The translations under genes and the position numbers were made by a program. Below, one piece after another: positions 28,255-37,170 of a stretch of DNA of 53,604 nt. The stretch covers positions 1-53,604 of the forward strand of contig JACPEV010000016.1 of NCBI GenBank assembly GCA_016183325.1. Reading direction: 5' to 3'. Within the stretch, counting starts at the first letter, position 1, and each line of letters begins with the position of its first letter. This stretch comes from Candidatus Curtissbacteria bacterium (GTDB lineage Bacteria > Patescibacteriota > Microgenomatia > Curtissbacterales > GWA2-41-24). A model generated the notes under the pieces. That model worked only from the letters and a program-made list of their open reading frames with translations, did not search any database and was not told the origin of the DNA.

Positions 28255-29490
28255 ATGCTTGATATTAAATTCATTCGCGAAAATGCAAAGTTAGTTGAAG
28301 AAAAAGCCAAGCAAAAAGGTTATGTTCCCAATATCGAAAAATTACTTGAGGTCGACGAAAAAAGAAAGAATTTAATCGAAGCCGTTGACAAACTTCGACA
28401 GGAAAGAAATCAATCCGCTAAAAAACAGGACAAAGAGACAGGAACAAAAATCAAAGTTGATCTAAAAAATAAAGAAGTTGAACTCGAAAAGGCGAGCGAA
28501 GAATATTATCAACTAATACGCGAAGTTCCAAACCTGCCCAAAGACGATGTTCCGGTCGGCCGCGACGAAAATGATAATAAGGTATTGAGGGAAGTCGGCG
28601 AAAAACCAAAGTTTGATTTTGAACCGAAAGATCATCTTGAGCTGGGACTCGGTCTGGACCTTATTGATACTGAGCGAGCATCCAAAATCTCAGGTCCTCG
28701 CTTTGCATTTCTAAAAAACGAACTTGTCACACTGGAGTTCGCCATCATAAGATATGCATTCGACATTCTCACTCAAGAAGGTTTCATTCCAATTATCCCT
28801 CCTGTCATCATCAACAAAAAGCCAGCCGAAGGCCTTGGTTATCCGGAATACGAAACAGGCGAAGGGTATAAGATTGATGATCAGTATTTGGTCGGAACCG
28901 CCGAGCACTCCATCGTCCCTATGCACATGAACGAGACGTTTGGCGAAAAAGATCTCCCCAAAAGATATGTAGGCTTTTCTCCCGCTTTCCGAAGAGAAGC
29001 GGGTTCCTACGGCAAAGACACTCGCGGCATCTTTCGCGTCCATCAATTCGATAAGGTAGAAATGGTCTCCTTCGTCAAATCTGAAGATGAGGATAAAGAA
29101 CATCAATATCTTTTGTCACTCGAAGAGAAAATGGTCCAAAGTCTTGCGCTTCCTTATCGCGTGGTCAATATTTGTACCGGCGAGCTCGGTTTCCCAACTG
29201 CGCAAAAATACGATATCGAAACTTGGATCCCATCCCAGCAAAAGTATCGTGAAACTCATTCTGCATCAACCAATACCGACTTTCAATCAAGAAGACTAAA
29301 TATCAAATTCTTTCCCGCCGAAGGACAGGGAGGTCCTCAAAAAGCATACGTTTACGTCCTCAATGCCACTGCCTTTGCCATCGGTAGAACGATAATTGCA
29401 ATCATGGAAAATTTCCAAGCTAAAGACGGATCGATCCAGATTCCAAAAGCTCTGCACAAATACACCGGCTTTACCAAAATCCCCAGCTAG
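28255..29490 (+). CDS. serS: Seryl-tRNA synthetase
   Basis: MLDIKFIRENAKLVEEKAKQKG; VGTAEHSIVPMHMNE; FRREAGSYGKDTRGIFRVHQFDKVEM. Confidence 0.95.
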   Translation: MLDIKFIRENAKLVEEKAKQKGYVPNIEKLLEVDEKRKNLIEAVDKLRQERNQSAKKQDKETGTKIKVDLKNKEVELEKASEEYYQLIREVPNLPKDDVPVGRDENDNKVLREVGEKPKFDFEPKDHLELGLGLDLIDTERASKISGPRFAFLKNELVTLEFAIIRYAFDILTQEGFIPIIPPVIINKKPAEGLGYPEYETGEGYKIDDQYLVGTAEHSIVPMHMNETFGEKDLPKRYVGFSPAFRREAGSYGKDTRGIFRVHQFDKVEMVSFVKSEDEDKEHQYLLSLEEKMVQSLALPYRVVNICTGELGFPTAQKYDIETWIPSQQKYRETHSASTNTDFQSRRLNIKFFPAEGQGGPQKAYVYVLNATAFAIGRTIIAIMENFQAKDGSIQIPKALHKYTGFTKIPS

Positions 29491-29499
29491 GTACTATCT

Positions 29500-29720
29500 G
29501 TCATTGCGAGCGAATTCTGCGATTAGCAGAATGAGCGTGGCAATCTGTACCTGTCATCCAGTACGAGATAGCGGGATCCAGACCCTCGCTTTCGCGAGAT
29601 GACAGATCTGCCTATCGTCATTCTCGACTTGATCGAGAATCCAGTTCTAGATTCCCGCTTCCGCGGGAATGACAATAATAGCAGATTGCTTCGTCGCTTT
29701 GCTCCTCGCAATGACAAAAA
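29500..29720. repeat. Composite array of TGTCATT-type palindromic elements
   Basis: Successive hairpins such as ATTCCCGCTTCCGCGGGAAT with TGTCAT / ATGACA borders. Confidence 0.75.
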
Positions 29721-29806
29721 TGGCGCTTTTGGGGAATTGACAGCAAAATTTTCATATCCTAATCTAAAGTTAAGTAAAGCCTCCGACTGCTCGTGAGGCT
29801 TTTCTT

Positions 29807-29929
29807 GTAACAGGTTAGTTCTTTCCTGTGTCATTCTGGAAGGAGGCTGAAAAGCCGACTGATAGAATCTCATAGATGCTATCGCTTGCGCTCCAGCATG
29901 ACGATCACTGGAGAAAACTAACCTCTTAC
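29807..29929. repeat. MITE-like element with 14-bp TIRs (GTAACAGGTTAGTT ... AACTAACCTCTTAC)
   Basis: 13/14 terminal inverted repeats; related element in opposite orientation at 49255-49381. Confidence 0.8.
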
Positions 29930-30121
29930 TTATTTTGGCTTTGCGAAGCATACTATGCTGATATATATCAGCCTACGCCTTCGGCGAATCTGATATATCA
30001 GAGGAGCGCCATTCCCGCTTGGCGGGAAGGCGACCTGATAATAATTTCGCGGGAGCGAAAATATATCAGTGAGCTCATGAGCTATAGCGCAATGAGCGAG
30101 GCTGATATATAATTGTCGGCA

Positions 30122-30274
30122 ATGATCCTGCCCATTGATGAAGAAGAAATTAAATTAAAAAAACGCAATCGCGCCAGAAAACTTTCCCCCAAAAAACATA
30201 AGATTGTCCATGAATCAGGCAGATCGACTAAAACTTTATGGAAAAAAATTATAGAAGGAGTTATAAAAAAATGA
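30122..30274 (+). CDS. Small basic hypothetical protein (50 aa)
   Basis: MILPIDEEEIKLKKRNRARKLSPKKHKIVHESGRSTKTLWKKIIEGVIKK read directly; not in ORF track because of size. Confidence 0.35.
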   Translation: MILPIDEEEIKLKKRNRARKLSPKKHKIVHESGRSTKTLWKKIIEGVIKK

Positions 30275-30305
30275 ATCCTGTTAAACTAAGAAATGGAAGA
30301 AGCTA

Positions 30306-33209
30306 ATGCTCGGATTTCTTACAAAATTCCTTGACTCCAACGAGAAGCAAGTTGCCCGACTTGGGCCCCAAGTAGAAGCTGTTAATAACTTAGAGAAGAA
30401 ATTCCAAAAGTTAACCGACGAAAAACTTAAAGCCAAAACTGCCGAATTTAAACTCCGCCAAAAGCGCGGCGAAACTCTCGATGATCTGTTGCCCGAAGCT
30501 TATGCGGCAGTACGTGAAGCTGCCAGGCGCAGCCTGGGCCAAAGACATTTCGATGTCCAAATCTTAGCCGGAATCGTTCTGCACCAAGGTAAAATCGCCG
30601 AGCAAAAGACTGGGGAGGGGAAAACTCTCACCGCCTCACTGGCGCTTTACTTAAACTCCCTTGCTACCCGTGGCGTCCATCTGGCCACCGTCAATGATTA
30701 TCTTGCCCGCATCGGTCTTGGCTGGATGGGCCCTATTTATCAGGCACTTGGAGTCACCGCCGGTTGCATCATCCATGAAAAAGCCTTTCTCTACGATCCA
30801 AAATTTGAAGATAAGCAAGAAACAGATTGGCGTCTGAGACATCTTCGCCCCATAGATAAAAAAGATGCTTACAATGCAGATATCACTTATGGCACCAACA
30901 ACGAATTTGGATTCGATTATCTTCGTGACAATATGGTTTGGAACCTTACTGACATGGCCCAGCGCGGCCATTTCTTTGCCATTGTTGACGAAGCAGATTC
31001 AATCTTAATTGATGAAGCCAGAACCCCGCTAATCATTTCCGCTCCTTCTGCCCAAGCAACCGACAAATATTATCAGTTTGCCAAACTGGTCCAGGAACTT
31101 TCCGGCGATACCGACTATGTCAAAGATGAAAAATTAAAAACCGCCAATTTAACCGAACACGGCATCACCAAGGTCGAAAAACGTCTTGGAGTAGCAAACC
31201 TCTATGAAAAAGATTTTGGTACCATCCACCATATTCAACAGGCCCTTCGTGCAAGAACATTGTTTCAAAAAGATAAAGATTATGTTGTCAAAGAAGGCGA
31301 AATCATAATCGTTGACGAATTTACAGGCAGACTTATGCCCGGCCGCCGCTGGTCAGAGGGCCTCCACCAGGCTATTGAAGCCAAGGAAGGCACAAAAATC
31401 CAGCAGGAATCACAAACCCTGGCAACTATCTCTTTTCAAAATTACTTTAGACTTTACGAAAAACTTAGCGGCATGACCGGAACTGCAGCAACCGAAGCTG
31501 AAGAATTTCATAAAATTTATAAGGTTGAAGTTGTGGTCATTCCGACAAACAAACCCATGATTCGAAAGGATCATTCCGATGTCGTCTACAAAACTTTCAA
31601 GGCAAAATTCACCGCCGTTGCCCACGATGTCATTGAAAGATACGAAAAAGGCCAGCCGGTTCTAATCGGCACAACCTCAATTGAAAAAAACGAATTCCTT
31701 TCGTCTCTTTTGAAAAGGAAAGGAGTCACCCATCAAATCTTAAATGCCAAAAACCACCAAAGAGAAGCCGAAATCATTGCTCAGGCCGGCACCAAAAACT
31801 CAGTCACCTTGGCAACTAATATCGCCGGCAGAGGAGTCGACATTATTTTGGGCGGCACACCTCCGACAGATAAACTCGGTAGACCTCTCATCAAAGGTAA
31901 TGATTATCAAAAATGGCAAAAGGAACACGCAGAAGTTGTCGAACTTGGCGGTCTTCACGTTGTCGGTACAGAAAGACACGAAGCCAGACGAATCGACAAT
32001 CAGCTTCGGGGTCGTTCCGGCCGTCAAGGAGATCCGGGCTCTAGCAAGTTCTATGTTTCACTCGAGGACGATATCATGCGTCTTTTCGGAGGAGAACAAA
32101 TCGCCAGAATTATGACCGCTTTCAAACTTCCCGAAGACACCCCGATCGAACATGGCATGGTTGGAAAAAGCATTGAAAATGCTCAAGTTAAAGTTGAGAC
32201 TCACAACTTTGATATCAGAAAGCACTTGGTCGAATACGACGATGTGGCCAACAAACAGAGAGAAATTATCTACGGAGCGCGCCGCGATATTTTAGAAGCC
32301 GCTCAAGATCCTCAAAAAGCGCAAAAGTTAAAGGAAGATATCACTGCCAAAATTGAAAACGAGATTGAAAACCTTGTTCTGTTAAATTCTCAGGAAGAAA
32401 GTGTTTCAAATCAAGGGCAGATAATTAAAGAGCTGACAACCATAATTCCATTTGACGAAACATCAGCAGGCAAATTGCTTGAGGACGGCCAAAAGATAAC
32501 CGCCTCGCAGAAATTAATTGAATTTCTAAAGGGAGTCGTAAGCCATGTGTACCAGGAAAGAGAAAAATCGCTTGGTGAAACAACCGCCAGAGATATTGAA
32601 AAATTTGTTTCACTTTCTGTTGTCGACACTCTGTGGATCCAGCATCTTGACACACTCGACGACCTTCGCGAAGGCATTGGCCTTCGTGCCGCCGGCCAAC
32701 GCGATCCCTTGGTCGAATATAAACAAGAAGCCTTTAATCTATTTGAAAAATTAATGGCTTCAATTGATTACGAAATTGTTCACCGAATCTTTAAGGTCCA
32801 AGTTCGTCAGCAGCCAACCATAGAACAGGTTGAAGAGCGCGGCGTCGAGGTCCACCCCGAAGCTAAACTTGGGTCACCAGGCGACCAGGCTATCAGGCCA
32901 TCAGGCAATAGTGCTGCTCCAGATAACCTGATAACCCGACAACCCGGTAACCTAGAGAAAGATCCTTCCGAAATGACCGACGCCGAGCTCGACGCCGAAA
33001 TCGCCCGCCTCGAAGCCCTCGAAAGAGGTAATCAGGTAGCCAGGCAATTAGGTAATCAGGTTATAGTTCCAGATAACCTGATAACCCGGCAACCCGGTAA
33101 CCAGCCACTGAAAGTGGCTAAGATCGGCCGCAACGACCCTTGTCCTTGTGGATCAGGATTGAAGTGGAAGAAGTGTGGTTTGATTGGCGCCTCACAACAT
33201 CACGGATGA
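30306..33209 (+). CDS. secA: Preprotein translocase subunit SecA
   Basis: GEGKTLTASLALYLNSL; VDEADSILIDEARTPLIIS; NIAGRGVDIILGG; C-terminal IGRNDPCPCGSGLKWKKCG. Confidence 0.96.
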   Translation: MLGFLTKFLDSNEKQVARLGPQVEAVNNLEKKFQKLTDEKLKAKTAEFKLRQKRGETLDDLLPEAYAAVREAARRSLGQRHFDVQILAGIVLHQGKIAEQKTGEGKTLTASLALYLNSLATRGVHLATVNDYLARIGLGWMGPIYQALGVTAGCIIHEKAFLYDPKFEDKQETDWRLRHLRPIDKKDAYNADITYGTNNEFGFDYLRDNMVWNLTDMAQRGHFFAIVDEADSILIDEARTPLIISAPSAQATDKYYQFAKLVQELSGDTDYVKDEKLKTANLTEHGITKVEKRLGVANLYEKDFGTIHHIQQALRARTLFQKDKDYVVKEGEIIIVDEFTGRLMPGRRWSEGLHQAIEAKEGTKIQQESQTLATISFQNYFRLYEKLSGMTGTAATEAEEFHKIYKVEVVVIPTNKPMIRKDHSDVVYKTFKAKFTAVAHDVIERYEKGQPVLIGTTSIEKNEFLSSLLKRKGVTHQILNAKNHQREAEIIAQAGTKNSVTLATNIAGRGVDIILGGTPPTDKLGRPLIKGNDYQKWQKEHAEVVELGGLHVVGTERHEARRIDNQLRGRSGRQGDPGSSKFYVSLEDDIMRLFGGEQIARIMTAFKLPEDTPIEHGMVGKSIENAQVKVETHNFDIRKHLVEYDDVANKQREIIYGARRDILEAAQDPQKAQKLKEDITAKIENEIENLVLLNSQEESVSNQGQIIKELTTIIPFDETSAGKLLEDGQKITASQKLIEFLKGVVSHVYQEREKSLGETTARDIEKFVSLSVVDTLWIQHLDTLDDLREGIGLRAAGQRDPLVEYKQEAFNLFEKLMASIDYEIVHRIFKVQVRQQPTIEQVEERGVEVHPEAKLGSPGDQAIRPSGNSAAPDNLITRQPGNLEKDPSEMTDAELDAEIARLEALERGNQVARQLGNQVIVPDNLITRQPGNQPLKVAKIGRNDPCPCGSGLKWKKCGLIGASQHHG

Positions 33210-33257
33210 ATTTATAATCCACAAGGACCCTGAGCGAAGTCGAAGGGCCCATGCAAA

Positions 33258-33335
33258 GCGATCAACCCTGATACTGGCAAACCATATAAGTACAAGAAGT
33301 GCGGCATGATCAACGCTCCATATCATAAAGGATAA
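33258..33335 (+). pseudogene. Displaced secA 3' tail, copy B (AINPDTGKPYKYKKCGMINAPYHKG*)
   Basis: Translation read directly; aligns with SecA C-terminus KWKKCGLIGASQHHG*. Confidence 0.8.
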
Positions 33336-33359
33336 TCTTAGTATATAATATTAAAAATT

Positions 33360-34232
33360 ATGGGCGAAGGACAAAGTGACGAAAAGAGAGAAAAGGTTGA
33401 ACTCGATAAATATTCTTCTGAGGAAATTGTTAGATATTTGAGAGATAAATTATCTAAAGATCCAACTCAATTTCCAAACCCAAACGCACTATCGCTTCTT
33501 GATCAAATAATAAATTATCAGGCAAATGAACAAGTAGAAGAAAACTCAGTACAAACAGAGACAGAAGCAAGCGAATGGGCAAATAAAATAAAATATCATT
33601 TTTTACGTGGGAAATTTGGCAATGGATGGCAGACACGAAATGGACCATTACGTTTTGACTACAATACCAGTGATTTTAAATCCACAGAAGTAAAAGGAAG
33701 TTTCACTATCCCATCTGACTGGATAGTAGATAGAAATTATAAAAATATCAAGGCCATGGGGCTTCTTGTAGGTTACTTTTATGAAGTATCCAAGCAAAGA
33801 GATAAGAATTTTTTAATTGTTAGTGCACCATCAGCAGATGTAAACAGAGCAATTGGTCTGAGGGAGGATTATGTTCCACTGCAATATTTAATGTGGTCAC
33901 ATAAAGATGCCACACCTGACGCAAGAGGAAATCATGTTCCATTATCATTCTACTTCTTTCTGCCCGAACAAGAAGCAAAAGCCTTCTTAGAAAAAATAGG
34001 TAAAAACCCCGATTTGATTGAAAATGTATTTCAATTACAACATCCTGGATTGGTCGCACAAGGACAGGTCCAAAGAGTTAGGGTGGACCAGTTATCGAGA
34101 ATTGATGTTGAAACTGCCACAGCAAAGTTCGACCTACTCACAAATCCACCAGGTAATCCTTATGCAATAACTTCAGTAACCCCAAAAGAAACACTCAATT
34201 TCAAAAATCCGGTTGGGGAAATGCCAGGATAA
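33360..34232 (+). CDS. Hypothetical protein between secA tail copies
   Basis: Long ORF without recognised domain. Confidence 0.6.
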   Translation: MGEGQSDEKREKVELDKYSSEEIVRYLRDKLSKDPTQFPNPNALSLLDQIINYQANEQVEENSVQTETEASEWANKIKYHFLRGKFGNGWQTRNGPLRFDYNTSDFKSTEVKGSFTIPSDWIVDRNYKNIKAMGLLVGYFYEVSKQRDKNFLIVSAPSADVNRAIGLREDYVPLQYLMWSHKDATPDARGNHVPLSFYFFLPEQEAKAFLEKIGKNPDLIENVFQLQHPGLVAQGQVQRVRVDQLSRIDVETATAKFDLLTNPPGNPYAITSVTPKETLNFKNPVGEMPG

Positions 34233-34279
34233 AATGGAAAAAATGCGGCCTTATCAATGCTCAATATCACAAGAGATAG
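34232..34279 (+). pseudogene. Displaced secA 3' tail, copy C (KWKKCGLINAQYHKR*)
   Basis: 48 nt, same length as the terminal 16 codons of secA. Confidence 0.85.
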
Positions 34280-34289
34280 TGAAATCTTC

Positions 34290-34388
34290 AACGGTCTCAA
34301 TCTATCGATTAAGCGATAGATTAATATCATCACACTTTAAGACATGTCAAAAAATGTGATGGTTAAGCTATAGGTTCAACCTTGATTA
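34290..34388. repeat. 99-bp repeat, copy 1, containing two hairpins
   Basis: Matches 35581-35679 with one mismatch noted. Confidence 0.9.
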
Positions 34389-34408
34389 CATTACCCTTTG
34401 CGTTACTA

Positions 34409-34456
34409 AAATGGAAAAAATGCGGCCTAATTAATGCCCCTCAACATAAAGGATAA
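34409..34456 (+). pseudogene. Displaced secA 3' tail, copy D (KWKKCGLINAPQHKG*)
   Basis: 48 nt; shares TAAAATGGAAAAAATGCGGCCT with copy C. Confidence 0.85.
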
Positions 34457-34499
34457 AATCCACCCTTTGACATTTTATAGTTATTTATGTAAACTATTT

Positions 34500-34516
34500 G
34501 TGTAATATGATTACAC
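34500..34516 (+). promoter_or_regulatory. Palindrome GTGTAAT-ATG-ATTACAC centred on antitoxin start codon; candidate autoregulatory operator
   Basis: Perfect 7-bp arms; TTGACA / TAAACT promoter immediately upstream. Confidence 0.6.
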
Positions 34517-34776
34517 GTCTGAATGTATCAATGCCATCGGAAGTTGTCTCAAAAGTTAAGAAATTTACTTCAAAAAGGGGGGTCAGTCGGTTTTTGACGG
34601 AGGCCGCAAACGAGAAAATTGAAAAACTTGAGCGGGAAAAAGCCCTTGAAGAACTTCTAGCTGCACCTCCCTCATTCAAATTTCTAAAAGGTAAAAACGC
34701 CTCTGCTAGATGGGTGAGAGAATTGAGGCGAACCGATAATAAGAGATTGAAACGAATCTGGGGTAAAAGGGTCTAA
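34507..34776 (+). CDS. RHH-type antitoxin (VapB-like)
   Basis: ITRLNVSMPSEVVSKVKKFTSKRGVSRFLTEAANEKI followed by PIN gene. Confidence 0.7.
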   Translation: MITRLNVSMPSEVVSKVKKFTSKRGVSRFLTEAANEKIEKLEREKALEELLAAPPSFKFLKGKNASARWVRELRRTDNKRLKRIWGKRV

Positions 34777-34784
34777 AACCTTCA

Positions 34785-35174
34785 ATGAGAGGTGTATTGG
34801 TTGATACTGATATTTTGGTCGATTTTTTTCATAATCAAGATTATGCAAAAAAGTTAATTGGGCGCTTAGCCGAGGAAGGAAAAATTCACATTTCGATTTT
34901 AACTATTACGGAACTTCGAACAGGATTTACACCAGAACAGGCGGAATTTTTACTCCCAAAATTGTACAAAATGGTAACTATACTTCCCATAACGGTAGAT
35001 CAAGCTGAATTAGCTGGAAAATTTCGATATCAATATAGAATCAAAGGAAAAATCTTATCTACTATAGACACTTTAATTGCAGCTGCAACCCTGTCTAAAA
35101 ATTTACTTTTAATAACTCGCAACAAAAAGGATTTCCCAATGCCAGAAATTAAATTGTATGAATTGCAAAACTAA
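34785..35174 (+). CDS. PIN-domain toxin (VapC-like)
   Basis: VLVDTDILVDFFH; TITELRTG; STIDTLIAATL-type acidic residues; TRNKKDF. Confidence 0.85.
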   Translation: MRGVLVDTDILVDFFHNQDYAKKLIGRLAEEGKIHISILTITELRTGFTPEQAEFLLPKLYKMVTILPITVDQAELAGKFRYQYRIKGKILSTIDTLIAAATLSKNLLLITRNKKDFPMPEIKLYELQN

Positions 35175-35202
35175 CATCGCCCTTCGCAGTTCACGTCTCA
35201 AT

Positions 35203-35247
35203 CGGAAAAAATGCGGCTTAATTAATTCGCCGCAGCACAAAGGCTGA
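35203..35247 (+). pseudogene. Displaced secA 3' tail, copy E (RKKCGLINSPQHKG*)
   Basis: Translation read directly. Confidence 0.8.
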
Positions 35248-35250
35248 ACC

Positions 35251-35433
35251 ATGAAAACAAATAAAGAAAAGAAGCAAGCAAAAGATAGTCTTTACTTCGA
35301 CGATTGTGCCTTGTGCCAAATGATGGAAGAATCGGAAAAAACAGGTAAGGTATTCACTATTTCCCAGATTAAAAAAGGATTTAAAAATATGAAACTAAAA
35401 GGCGCAATTGTTGGAGAAGATCTTTCAACCTAG
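35251..35433 (+). CDS. Small hypothetical protein
   Basis: 60-aa ORF adjacent to secA tail copy E; DDCALCQMM motif. Confidence 0.4.
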   Translation: MKTNKEKKQAKDSLYFDDCALCQMMEESEKTGKVFTISQIKKGFKNMKLKGAIVGEDLST

Positions 35434-35580
35434 CGTTTCTTTGCGGCAAAAAAGAAAAATATTTATACAGCTAAAACCACAGAACAAGCGACGAAGGCTT
35501 TTGAAACATCCCAACCTGTAGTAATTGGCCGATTAGCGCTTAGCCCACAAAGATATTAAATTTAAAATTTAATAATCACT

Positions 35581-35679
35581 AACGGTCTCAATCTATCGAT
35601 TAAGCGATAGATTAATATCATCACACTTTAAGACATGTCAAAAAATGTGATGGTTTAGCTATAGGTTCAACCTTGATTA
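35581..35679. repeat. 99-bp repeat, copy 2
   Basis: See 34290-34388. Confidence 0.9.
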
Positions 35680-35709
35680 TCGATTATACTTATGAGATGC
35701 TAATTTTAG

Positions 35710-36936
35710 ATGGAGCAATCAAATTCTGTAAGAAGTAACCATTCTAGTGAGCAGCCTCAACACATAGACTCTACGTTACCGCAAGGGAAGAGTGTGAATA
35801 ACTCTGGAAGTACAAAAACTCCTTTTTGGAAAAGTGATACATTTTTTGTTATTACGATTTTTCTTTTTGGACCGTTATCATTCCTGTGGGCTCCAAAAGA
35901 AATCTTTGAATCACAAGTAACGATTACAAGACCATCTCCTTTAAAGCTACTTATGGCAGTTTTTCTCTCATTTGTTATCCCAAGCCTATTCACTTATATG
36001 GCTTATTCGAATATAGACATTTGGAAGACGAAACCAGATGTAGCAATACTTTTTATGATATGGATATTTATTTTTCTTGTTGTTAGTTTTATTAGTTGTT
36101 TTACACTATTTCCAGGGCTTGGCAATATTGTGAGAAGAAATAGGATCATTTTTGTAATCTCTTTCGCCATTATCTTGACTATTGTATCAACCTCGTTAGA
36201 TTTTATTGTAGTGATACTTGGAGCGTATGAGGGTGCACTCCCTTCAGTAATCCAAGACAATCTAGCAATCATCGTACTGACAGCAGTATCTATTGGATCC
36301 GCAATAACATATTTCAAAACGCGAAGTCCTATCCATAAAAAGATGGTCGGTACATTGACTGTTATAGTGATAGTGTTAACGATAGCAATTTTGCCTCTAT
36401 TTTTAACATGGGGTTCAGAAATAACAAAAATGTATGGCAATTATCTAAAAAAACAAGGCGATCTTGTTCCCGTGGTAGAGACCCGAATGGGATACACTAT
36501 TAATCTCTACCCAGCGGATGGCTATTGGCAATCACGGGAATTAGGAGAATATTCTCGAGTAACATCTAAAAATGGTTATCAACTTACAATTGAAAAAGCA
36601 CAAACAAATGAAACAACACTGGAAGGATTCGTTGAAGAAAGGATACAACAAATTAAGCAGCGAGCAGAGGAGAGGGCCTTAAAGCAAGGCGTTTCTTGTT
36701 ATCAGCCAGAATTTCAAGAGACTGTTAGTGATGATAACTGGCAAGGAGTACGAGTAACATTATCTGATTGTTTTGATGTAGGGGATATGAAAGTGTATCT
36801 GAAGCATAATAAAAATTTTTATGTAATTTCTCTAAATTATCCTTTGTCATATGCAAACTATGTAAACAAAGATGCGAATCGGCAGAGGGCCTTAAATAAT
36901 TTTAACTTAATGCTTGCTTCTCTTCAATTCCAATAA
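35710..36936 (+). CDS. Hypothetical multi-TM protein with C-terminal extracytoplasmic domain
   Basis: Multiple TM segments then soluble domain. Confidence 0.55.
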   Translation: MEQSNSVRSNHSSEQPQHIDSTLPQGKSVNNSGSTKTPFWKSDTFFVITIFLFGPLSFLWAPKEIFESQVTITRPSPLKLLMAVFLSFVIPSLFTYMAYSNIDIWKTKPDVAILFMIWIFIFLVVSFISCFTLFPGLGNIVRRNRIIFVISFAIILTIVSTSLDFIVVILGAYEGALPSVIQDNLAIIVLTAVSIGSAITYFKTRSPIHKKMVGTLTVIVIVLTIAILPLFLTWGSEITKMYGNYLKKQGDLVPVVETRMGYTINLYPADGYWQSRELGEYSRVTSKNGYQLTIEKAQTNETTLEGFVEERIQQIKQRAEERALKQGVSCYQPEFQETVSDDNWQGVRVTLSDCFDVGDMKVYLKHNKNFYVISLNYPLSYANYVNKDANRQRALNNFNLMLASLQFQ

Positions 36937-36938
36937 GC

Positions 36939-37056
36939 GTAACAGGTTAGTTCTTCGGAAGTAGTCATTCTGGAAGGAGGCTGAAAGCCGACTGATATAG
37001 GAGGGTAAGACGTCCCCTGAGGTCCCCTGAGGGACGGTCCTGAGAAGGATTGTTAC
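36939..37056. repeat. Partial/chimeric copy of the GTAACAGGTTAGTT element
   Basis: Left end matches 29807 element; right part replaced by GTCCCCTGAG repeats and ends GTTAC. Confidence 0.55.
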
Positions 37057-37082
37057 AACAGTCCCAAAAACTAGAAAATTAA

Positions 37083-37115
37083 ATCAATCATTCAAAGTAA
37101 ATTGTGCAGTCAAAA
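37083..37115. repeat. 33-bp direct repeat, copy 1, flanking the ANTAR-glnA-amtB cassette
   Basis: ATCAATCATTCAAAGTAAATTGTGCAGTCAAAA; 32/33 identical to 40986-41018. Confidence 0.85.
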
Positions 37116-37170
37116 CTTCTTTTGCCAAAAAGATATTTTTGCATTATACTTAGGGGCTAAATTTGAGAAT

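Noticed and set aside
29523-29951. 142-aa minus-strand ORF (includes [16 protein letters not shown])
   Set aside because: Translation of palindromic repeat [11 protein letters not shown] is a typical spurious repeat peptide
29500-30120. Possible CRISPR array in the repeat-dense region
   Set aside because: Repeats are palindromic, irregular in size and spacing, and no cas genes are present
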